Shown: piece by piece, positions 56,876 to 64,000 of the stretch
How positions within the stretch are numbered: the first letter of the stretch is position 1
How the letters are laid out: each line of letters begins with the position of its first letter
Origin: Guillardia theta CCMP2712
Taxonomy: Eukaryota; Cryptophyceae; Pyrenomonadales; Geminigeraceae
Assembly (NCBI RefSeq): GCF_000315625.1
Contig: NW_005434627.1
Span: 333,850 to 397,849 of the forward strand
DNA: 64,000 bases
Reading direction: 5' to 3'
Program-made: the position numbers and the translations under genes
The notes under the pieces: generated by a model
Seen by the model: only the letters and a program-made list of their open reading frames with translations
Database searches by the model: none
Told to the model about the DNA's origin: nothing

Positions 56876-57238
56876 ATGAATACAATAGAGTCTTCGATCA
56901 ATGCGAATGGTCAGTGTGAACTTTCAGACATCATGGGCAAGAAGGGCCTTGAAGACGGAATCGATCAAAGACATGGCGAAACGTCGATCATTGAAAGAAG
57001 CTGTCACTGCGAACAAGCTGGTACTCTGAACGAAGACCCACAAGCAACCAGAAGGCGAGCTTCTGCAGTCTATTTTTGCAATGACAGTGTGCGAGTGTTT
57101 CGGGACAAGAAGCTGGGGGAGAGGAGGAGTCTGTCCCTACGTGTCGAGGGGCCGCAAGGTTTGCTCTTGTCGAATATTCGGGAGGCTGTGGAGAAATATT
57201 CAAAGAAGGCTATTCAACGAAGCAAGTCTTGTCAGTGA
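56876..57238 (+). CDS. Small unassigned protein, DGLLLSNI-type motif (member D)
   Basis: 120 residues from ATG 56876 (MNTIESSINANGQCELSDI). A charged middle is followed by RASAVYFCNDSVRVF, RRSLSLRVEG and PQGLLLSNIREAVEKYSKK, with a basic tail to TGA 57238. The block GP(D/Q)GLLLSNI is identical to member C, while the rest differs strongly. Only 11 nt separate its stop from an 86-bp LTR remnant (57250-57335). Confidence 0.62.
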   Translation: MNTIESSINANGQCELSDIMGKKGLEDGIDQRHGETSIIERSCHCEQAGTLNEDPQATRRRASAVYFCNDSVRVFRDKKLGERRSLSLRVEGPQGLLLSNIREAVEKYSKKAIQRSKSCQ

Positions 57239-57244
57239 TATTCA

Positions 57245-57340
57245 CAACTTGTCACATCCAGGAGAAGTCACCAACTGTCCTTTCATCCTGATAGGCCTTT
57301 GTCTGACTCGGGCTCGGTTCCTATGAGCTCTGACACAACT
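57245..57340 (-). mobile_element. 86-bp internally deleted solo LTR with 5-bp target duplication
   Basis: 57250-57335 starts TGTCACA, jumps to the end part of the LTR (TCCAGGAGAAGTCA; then CCAACTGTCC to GAGCTCTGACA), and is flanked on both sides by CAACT (57245-57249 and 57336-57340). Compared with the full LTR it lacks about 520 nt after the first 7 and a further ~25 nt internally. The intact ends plus target duplication show that it arrived as an insertion. Confidence 0.9.
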
Positions 57341-57348
57341 GCAACTTC

Positions 57349-57918
57349 TCAATCATTTTCTGTTGTGCGATGGAATGACATGGAATGTTCCACCGGTCGT
57401 CTCACGTGGGCAAGCAAGAGACTTGAAAGAGTGGAAATCAACAGTTGCGTAGATTCGGTTGAGAAATGTACTTTAAAAACTTTCTTACTGTTATCCTGTG
57501 AAAGCAGTCTTTGAAGTAAATTTTGTATCTTGACTACAAACACAACAGCACTCCTGTTCCACTGTTTCGGCTCTCTTGTACATGAAGATTTGTTGACTCC
57601 TCCTTGTTGATGATTACAGCACTGCCGAAAAAAACGAGCACGCAAACGATGAAAGCCAGGGTCCCCATACACCGCCTCCTGAGCGCATCCATCCCACTCC
57701 GCTGTCAACGTAGCTCCATGGTGATCCGCCAGGTACCAGAGAAACCGCAAAGCGTCAGCATGAAGAAGACCATCCGTACCTGCAGTGAAGGGAAGAAAGG
57801 CCTTCGGCGGGTGATGGGTGCCATAACTTGCGCGATGATCCGAAATCTTCTGTTGGGCGGGGCCGGAGAGCGCAGAAAGGCCGATGGGGCTGCCGCTGCT
57901 GTTGTAGGGATGAGTCAT
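57349..57918 (-). CDS. Hypothetical protein
   Basis: Open frame of 189 codons from ATG 57918 (MTHPYNSSGSPIGLSALSGP). The first 110 residues look protein-like (DGLLHADALRFLWYLADHHG; LTAEWDGCAQEAVYGDPGFH). After about 57600 the sequence becomes less convincing, so a splice or stop may intervene. No family is recognised; it could be a decayed mobile-element protein. Confidence 0.4.
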   Translation of the reverse strand: MTHPYNSSGSPIGLSALSGPAQQKISDHRASYGTHHPPKAFLPFTAGTDGLLHADALRFLWYLADHHGATLTAEWDGCAQEAVYGDPGFHRLRARFFRQCCNHQQGGVNKSSCTREPKQWNRSAVVFVVKIQNLLQRLLSQDNSKKVFKVHFSTESTQLLISTLSSLLLAHVRRPVEHSMSFHRTTEND

Positions 57919-58104
57919 CGTGAAGTCCAGAACCAGCGGCCCGGCCCATTCCAGGTGTGGGTGGAGAGGCGAACTAAAGAAAATAAAAAATGACGTGGAC
58001 AAACGTCATTTTTGTTTTTTTTGACAAGGCACGTCAAATCGAAGAGCTGGTATGGGGAACCAGCTGAGTAATGAGAAGGTGAGCAAAGCAAGGCAGATGG
58101 CGTA

Positions 58105-58325
58105 CACGGTGTGTGTGATGGAGGAGAGGAGGAGAGGAGGAGAGGCGGAGAGGAGGAGGGGAGGAGGGGAGGAGGGGAGGACAGGAGGACAGGAGGACAG
58201 GAGGACAGGAGGACAGGAGGACAGGAGGACAGGAGGTGAGGAGGACAGGAGGACAGGAGGACAGGAAGAGAGTGAAGAAGGAGAGGAGGGGAGGAGGGGA
58301 GGATGGGAAAGGGGGGGGGAGGAGG
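58105..58325. repeat. ACAGGAGG octamer and GAGGAGGG array
   Basis: About eight to ten ACAGGAGG units at 58175-58265, flanked by GGGGAGGA tracts, in the spacer before the PH-domain gene. No gene seen in 57919-58611 otherwise. Confidence 0.88.
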
Positions 58326-58611
58326 AGGGTTGAGATGAAGGTAAGGACAAGGAAAGGGAGAGAAGAATGAGATGGAAAGGACAAGGGCAAATAAGCAGGA
58401 GAACGATATCAAGGTGACGTAATGCATAGTTCCTTTGTTGTCCGCCATTCACTACATCAGGAGCATCGTTTGGGATCATTCAAAAAACCAGTTGTGCTAG
58501 AAGGAAAAGCAAAGGAGAGGCTGGTAGAAAGGATGTACAATCGTAGAGATAGGAAGAGAAATTGTTTTCCCTGACAGATCTTGCGATATCTTGAATCATG
58601 AACTGACAAGG

Positions 58612-59800
58612 ATGCTGCAGCAAATGAAGGCGACGGAGGTCAAAGCTCTGTGCATGAAGCGATGCGGCTGGCTGATGAAATCCGGGCTGACAAACACGCA
58701 CATGCAGAAGAGGTGACTTGGATTGAGGGACAGTCCTTCCCTGCCGTTCCTCTTACTTGCTGACTGTCTGCTGGGAGTGCTGGTGGGAGGAGGGAGAGAC
58801 TTCTGACGTCATGTCAGGTGGTGTGCGATCTACGAGCTGAAGCTCTTCTACTATGAGTCGCCTAGGGTAGGATGATGTGTTGTTGTTCTCCGAGGCCCCA
58901 GTGACCTCCTTCACTTGATCGCTCCTCCTCCTTCACTTGATCGCTCCTCCTCCTTCACTTGATCGCTCCTCCTCCTTCACTTCATCGCTCCTCCTCCTTC
59001 ACTTCATCGCTCCTCCTTCACTTGATCGCTCCTCCTCCACTTGATCGCTCCTCCTCCTTCACTTCATCGCTCCTCCTACCTCACTCTGATCGTCTGCCAG
59101 AGTGAGATACCCAACGGCATCATCGACTTGCGAGGAGCGATGATCAAGAAATGCTCGAAGCCCAAGTTCGCGTTTGAGATCGAGACTGGTGAAGAGCGAG
59201 AGAGAGGCAAACGAGGGCTCAAGTGATGGTTTGTCAGGCGGAATGATTCAAGAGCCCGGTATCCGGAGAAGAACCTTCCTCTTCGTTGCAAGTGGTGTAG
59301 GTGAGAACAAGCAGGAGAGGAGGAAGAACGGGGGAGGGAGGAGAGAGGAAGTTAGGGAAGGGGGTGGGGGGGAGGAGAGTGAAACACGAAGGTTGCTAAC
59401 AAGGTTGACCTCAAAGTCAAAAGAGAGAGAGGAGCTTAACAGAAGCAGATGAGGGGCAGAGAGGGAGGAGAAGAGAATAGGAAACGAGGGAGGAGGAGAG
59501 AACAGCAGAGGCAGTCAAAGGTCTTTGAAGTGGCCATCAAAAGACAGTGTTGACTTGACAGTTGACATCAGTTGATGGGCGTTTGACACTCAGTCTCTCT
59601 GAGCGCTGACGCTCTTTCCCCCCAGATGTCAAAGAAGCTTCCCTCAGTGTCGACCCCCGTCAAGCTGAGCTGGAGCAGCGGCAGAAGGACAGGCTGAGGC
59701 AGAAGATGTGGATGGTGAGGTTATGTTTGTTCCTCCTGCCTCGGCCTTACAGCTTGTGCAGAAATGGATATCAGATGAGATCGCGCGAACTTTCATCTAA
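58612..59800 (+). CDS. Small PH-domain protein
   Basis: Single pleckstrin-homology domain, a membrane phosphoinositide or protein adaptor. Six exons with exact phase agreement: 58612-58712 (ends KRCGWLMKSGLTNTHMQK), 58818-58866 (WCAIYELKLFYYESP), 59101-59188 (NGIIDLRGAMIKKC..FAFEI), 59238-59300 (RRRTFLFVASG), 59626-59714 and 59762-59800 (KWISDEIARTFI, TAA). Together 142 residues, almost only the PH fold: GWLMKSG in strand 1, the K-x-W pattern in strand 2-3 and the invariant Trp in the last helix. An open frame continues upstream of the ATG after an acceptor at 58577, so a short additional N-terminal exon is possible. Intron 2 carries a 22-bp minisatellite. Confidence 0.85.
58910..59080. repeat. 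22-bp minisatellite in PH-gene intron
   Basis: About seven units of TTCACTTGATCGCTCCTCCT+CC, some with TTCATCG, fill most of the intron 58867-59100. Confidence 0.9.
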
Positions 59801-60106
59801 ATCAGAACATCCCTCTCCTTCTCTTGTATTGAACAACAGCCTCTCATGTACAACAACTTCCTTCACATCACTCAACAAACAAGTTCAGTGTAACAAACAA
59901 GTTCAGTCCGCACCAGCAGCATGCAGCTCAACAGCAGGTCCGCCCCCCCCCCCCTCACTCTTCCAACGACAGACCCCACTGCCTCGCCTTGTCGTGTACC
60001 GCCTGAACATGCGCGGAGGTGTTAGCTACCGAGAGCATCCATCTCAACGTTCTGAAAGGCAGCAAACAGACGCGTCAGTTTCCTCTCAACACCCTCAACA
60101 CTCTTC

Positions 60107-61585
60107 TCACATCTGCGCCATCTCCCCGCCGCTCTCAGTCTGTAACAGCTCCTCGTGCCTCCCCTGCCTCGACGGGCCGTCGAAGAGCGAGGAGAGCAAG
60201 AGGATACACGTCGACCGGCAGGCCTTGTCCTCGTCATACAGGAACTTGAAGGCTTTCAAAGTGATCTACATTCACCTCAACCACAACTATCAGGCTGTTC
60301 CGAAGTCACCTCGTCGTATCTCTTCAGCGTCCTGTCGATGGTCGCGAACCCTCCCAGCCCGATCAAGGCAAGTTGAGTCTGCGTGTTTCCCCTGACGAGG
60401 TTGAGAAGGCAACTGCCCAGCCTTTCAGCCCCACCCGGGCCATCAACCATCGACATCACCGCACTGACTCGTTCAGTTCCGCAGACCGGATGAAAGTCAG
60501 CGGCTCGAACTCATTCTTGCCTTCTTCCTGCACCAGCAGTCCTCTCAGTCAGAGCAAGGGTCCTCTCAGTCAGAGCAAGGGTCCTCTCAGTCAGAGCAAG
60601 GGTCCTCTCAGTCAGAGCAAGGGTCCTCTCAGTCAGAGCAAGGGTCCTCTCAGTCAGAGCAAGGGTCCTCTCAGTCAGAGCAAGGGTCCTCTCAGTCAGA
60701 GCAAGGGTCCTCTCAGTCAGAGCAGGAGTGCTTTAGCGTACCTCGTCGTTCACCATGTCCACAATCTCCAGCATCTTGGTGAGAACCCCACTGCTCGCTA
60801 TCGCCGACTGCCGGGCCAGGTGCTGGGAGGTAGACGGCGACTCCCCCTGTGGGACTTGCGAGACCTTCCTGACAAGGGTGCAGTAGTTGAGCACGAGCTC
60901 GTCGCTCGCCTTGAGCTTGCTGGAAAACTTGGCGGCCCAAGAGACGATCCGGTCGAGGAGGTGAGGGGAGATCTCGGTGTCTTCTACACAGTCCCCGAAT
61001 GCTCTCATGCAGTGAATCTGTGCCGGGGGTCACCTCAGACCACCCCGAGCTCACTCACCAGCAGCTCTCCGTCCTGCTCGTTGTTTTCCATCCCCTCCAT
61101 CACGTACCGCACGATCTCGTGCTCGTTCATCAAGCTCTTGGCTGGCTGGCTGAGGCTGACCAGCTCTCGTATCAGCATGCAGCAGTTGTTGATGGTGACC
61201 GTATCCTGATGATGCTCCATCGCTATCACCGTCACCTCCACCACGTTGCTCTCCACCATGAGTGAGCTCAGCCTCTCCCCTGCTGCAACTGCCTTGGACT
61301 GCAGGAAGACCATCTCCTTCCTCTCCTTGCCGTCTTCTAGAAGTCTCCCGAGAGCATACAACCCTGCAGAAACAAGCAGATCAAGAAAGACTCGTGCCCT
61401 TCCTTCATTTTCTTCCGTTTCCAATTTTTGTGCATGACCATCTCTCCCGCCTCCTCGTCTCCCTCGCTCCCTCCTCGCTCCCTCCTTCTCTCCTTTCCCT
61501 CCTCTCCTTTCCCTCCCTGCCTCCCTGCCTCCCTGCCTGCCTCGCCTCCCTGCCTGCCTGCCTGCCTGCCTGCATGCCTGCCTCG

Positions 61586-61657
<72 letters not shown>

Positions 61658-62120
61658 CCTCCCTCCCTCCCTCCCCCCCATCACTCCCTCCCCCCCATCA
61701 CTCCCTCCCTCCCCTCCCTCCTTTCCATAGCTCACCATTGCTCTGCACATTGGCGTCAAGAGGATGAGCGCACATCCCTCCCAGGATACACTTCACCAGC
61801 ATCGGCCACAGATCAGGGTACAGCAGCAGGCTCTTCGAGCATGCCCCCAGAGCGTACTGTACCGTGCTGATCGTCGTGGTGCAAGCAAGCTTTCGCAACA
61901 TGACCTTGCAAAGGAGCTCAACGCATGACTGCGGGAGGTACTTGCCTCTGCGCAAGGAGATGTTGAAGCTAGTCTGATCTCTGGCAACGAACTCTTGGAG
62001 GGATGCGAGGATCTCGAAGACTGTACCTCTCACCATGGCGCCATCGTTGGCGTTGTCTGCCATCTTCTTCTGAAGCTGGTCAAAGTGCCGCCTCTCCGCC
62101 TCGCTCAGCTGGTCCGACAT
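60107..62120 (-). CDS. Armadillo/HEAT-like helical repeat protein
   Basis: Start MSDQLSEAERRHFDQLQKKM at 62120. Exon 1 (62120-61736) and exon 2 (from 61363) join in phase. All exons are alpha-solenoid-like: FEILASLQEFVARDQTSF, YALGACSKSLLLYPDLWPML, NVVEVTVIAMEHHQDTVTIN, CCMLIRELVSLSQPAKSLMN, ELVLNYCTLVRKVSQVPQG, ASSGVLTKMLEIVDMVNDE, ERLGSCLLNLVRGNTQTQLA and DKACRSTCILLLSSLFDGPS. The stop is at 60107-60109. Conserved Asn and small residues in the helices (TINNCCML; QLALIGLGG) suit ARM repeats. Partner unknown. Two introns contain tandem repeats (CCTG tetramers, 21-bp units). Confidence 0.75.
60541..60729. repeat. 21-bp tandem repeat, nine copies, in ARM-gene intron
   Basis: CCTCTCAGTCAGAGCAAGGG+T repeated eight times almost perfectly with a ninth variant copy, directly after the donor (GAG/GTACGC) that follows the exon ending MVNDE. 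Confidence 0.95.
61500..61720. repeat. (CCTG)n and (CCCT)n tracts in ARM-gene intron
   Basis: GCCTGCCTG tetramer run, longest at 61590-61655, passing into CCCT-rich sequence. It lies between exon 1 (ends 61736) and exon 2 (starts 61363). Confidence 0.93.
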
Positions 62121-62936
62121 GGCCTCTCCCTCCCCACAAGTCACCTTCCTCCGCTCGTTCTCCTCTCTCCCATCCTCTGGCTCTCAACCTCTACTCTCTC
62201 TCTCTTCTCTTCTCTCCTCTCCTCTGGCTCTCCTCTCCTCTCCTCTCCTCTCTCAATCTCCTCTCCTCTCTCAATCTCCTCGCTCTCCTCGCTCTCCTCG
62301 CTCTCTTCTCACTCTCTCTTCTCTCTCTCCTTCGCTTCCCTCTCTTCTCCCATCGCTTCTTGGCTCCATGATGGTTTGATGGCTCTAGTCAATTTCACCT
62401 AGCTAGCTAGTGTCACGATCGGCCCGCCCACGGCGGCGGCTGCTGCCCCGGGGGCCGGGCCCGGCCCGGGCCAGCGCTGATCGGACCGTACCGTCCGGGT
62501 CACCCCGGTGGTCAGTGCCCGGCCGCGGGCACGATCATGGTCAGGCGGCGCCGCAGACTCCGGGTGACCAGTTCGTCGGTTACCCTGCGGTTGCCCCGTG
62601 TCCCGGACCCGGGGCCCGGGCTTTCAGTCACCAGGGCCGACCGTGGCTTCAAGTGCCGGCGGGCGGCCAGTCGGACTCGCCTGACATGGGGCGGTCGGCT
62701 CTTTGTCACCAGTCATGCTTCAGATCTGTATTCAAAAACCGATTGACAAGAACCCATCGCTGGCCTGATTTCATCAATCCGGGGTTTGAACAGGAGCCAC
62801 AACTAACTTGATCATTCACAATAACTTGATTTACAACATAGCCTGACTCGGATGCCCTCGTCATGATGTCTTCGAGTCGTCGGAGCTCGAGCCATCTGCG
62901 TCAAGAGGTCGTCAGGGCTCGATCATGATGTAGCAG
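62121..62936. other. CT-rich spacer and GC-rich island 7 (about 62400-62760)
   Basis: 62160-62345 is a TCTC-rich tract upstream of the ARM gene. 62400-62760 is a GC-rich island of the same texture as islands 1, 3, 5 and 6 (CCGGGCC, GGTCACC, CGGTCAG) without coding signs. 62760-62936 is 3' flank of the U-box gene. Confidence 0.5.
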
Positions 62937-64000
62937 TCAGGCTTCACCACTTCGCTTCGCGCTTCCCGACAGTGAGTTGATCGACCGGAGCATCTGGGAC
63001 ACGAATCCTCCTTTCTCCTCATGGTCTGACGTCCGCAAGGGAGCCCCCGCCTCGGTGTCTTCGTCTGTATCCATCGTGTACTCTAGCGGGGAGATACTCC
63101 CGGTCGCACAGCTCAATGCCTCCATGACTGGTGGGCCTGAGCCTCCCTGGAGGGAAGTGAGTGTCGAGCAAGCAGAGGATGGAGAGGAGAGGGAGGAAGA
63201 GCATGGGAATATGATCGACCTTAAATGTAGAAACAGGAGGAATGACAGAGCTCTGCTCTTTCATGGCCGCCTGCTGCAAAATCCTCTTTGAGCCATGAAG
63301 AGCGAACCAACTCCAAACACACCTGAGCAGCTTCTGCCTGCTCTTTCCACCCTTGAATCTGTCCTCTCAGCTGATGGTTCTATTTCGCCAATAAGGGAAC
63401 AATTTTGACCATCTCTCAAGATACCTTGATAAGGTTCTTGTGGCTGAGAACCTCCTTCGTCACCTGTGAGGCATCGTCATGCTCCAACGGGCGACTCGTG
63501 CGGGGAACGAACGGGGCTCAGGTTGCTAGTCTTGAGCCACTTAGCGATGGCTGAGTGTTCGTATGAGAACCCATCGGCTGCAAACACCTTATGGCGGGTC
63601 AGCAGCTGCAAACGACTCTTGAGAAGCATCACCGGATCCTCCATGACGTTCCCCGAAATCGGACAGCGGATGCTCTGTTCAACGAGCGCTGCAGGACTGG
63701 CGGTCACGATCGAAGAGATAGAAGCCGATGTTGAGGAGATCATCGGCAGTTTGCGGTACCTCTCACTTTGACGATTTGATCCTGAAGTCTAATGACTTCC
63801 TCCCTTAGGTCATCTTCAATCGCCCCCGTGTCCTCCACCATCTCGAGTAGCCTCGATATCGTGGCTTCCAGAGATCGTCAGCCTATGCCACGGCACATAC
63901 AGCAAAAAAATCATACCGGTGCGCTGTTTGTCACAAGATTCGTAAACTGCCTCAACCACGGCGGAGTCCACAATTCCAAACAACTATGGAATGTCAACGG
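62937..64000 (-). CDS. U-box protein, putative E3 ubiquitin ligase (partial 5')
   Basis: Ubiquitin ligase of the U-box type (RING fold without zinc). Exons in minus order: FGIVDSAVVEAVYESCDKQR (63982 to about 63917); coiled coil EATISRLLEMVEDTGAIED / DLREEVIRLQDQIVK; then PAALVEQSIRCPISGNVMED, DGFSYEHSAIAKWLKTSNLS and, after a 49-nt intron, VTKEVLSHKNLIK. The U-box reads CPISGNVMEDPV...DGFSYEHSAIAKWL...SPVT, matching CPI...DPV...G.TYER..I..W...P.T. Between DPVML and DGFSYE either 16 extra residues or a 39-nt intron (AAGA/GTCGTT...TTTGCAG/CC) occurs; the intron restores the consensus. The acidic last exon (DTDEDTEAGAPL) ends at 62937. The gene continues past the right edge. Confidence 0.85.

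Noticed and set aside
60373-61209. Plus-strand frame with nine PLSQSKG heptapeptides
   Set aside because: It is the translation of a 21-bp minisatellite and of antisense exons of the minus-strand ARM-like gene, whose exons join cleanly.

Overview
This window looks like nuclear DNA of a unicellular alga with a complex (secondary) plastid, most likely a cryptophyte of the Guillardia theta type. That assignment is inference. What is seen: almost every gene has several GT-AG introns, often only about 40-55 nt long; the proteins are typically eukaryotic (kinesin, FG nucleoporin, PH, U-box, macro, armadillo-like, TSP1/EGF/C-type lectin); one SppA-type protease starts with an ER signal peptide followed by a transit-peptide-like stretch, as expected for import into a plastid surrounded by ER-derived membranes; and one protein carries an EsV-1-7 cysteine motif, a family with a patchy distribution among algae.

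Layout. 0.1-1.4 kb: 3' part of a kinesin motor gene (-). 2.2-3.9 kb: GC-rich non-coding island. 4.1-9.7 kb: large secreted modular protein (+; coiled coil, TSP1, EGF, GCC2/GCC3-like repeats, LamG-like and C-type lectin domains). 10.2-11.0 kb: coiled-coil protein (-). 11.9-13.3 kb: cysteine-rich EsV-1-7-like gene (+). 13.3-16.8 kb: Nup58-like nucleoporin (-). 17.8-21.1 kb: many-exon membrane/coiled-coil gene (+). 21.5 kb: tRNA-Arg(ACG) (-). 21.9-22.8 kb: macrodomain protein (+). 23-25 kb: coiled-coil gene (-). 26.2-29 kb: polyamine/amino-acid permease (+). 29.4-30.6 kb: small coiled-coil genes (-). 30.9-35.1 kb: SppA (-). 36.4-37.6 kb: glutamate 5-kinase (-).

From about 38 kb the DNA becomes a mosaic of GC-rich non-coding islands and AT-rich stretches. 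It holds a Myb/SANT-like gene (41.8-42.8 kb), an unassigned gene (43-44 kb), a complete Ty3/gypsy chromovirus-type retrotransposon (46.8-53.3 kb, minus strand, almost identical LTRs) and older LTR remnants. It also holds four tiny unassigned genes (39.2, 54.9, 55.9 and 56.9 kb) whose proteins share a motif close to DGLLLSNIxxARRK. 58.6-62.1 kb carries a small PH-domain protein (+) and an armadillo-like protein (-). A U-box gene (-) runs off the right edge.

There are no operons. Neighbouring genes are functionally unrelated and mostly spliced, so 'neighbours' mean little here except in the mosaic region. The two observations most worth following are the small DGLLLSNI protein family and the family of GC-rich islands, which share exact words up to 19 nt and recurrent TGAGTCA sites. 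Exon boundaries were placed by eye from splice signals and reading-frame continuity; where I could not join exons cleanly the entry says so.
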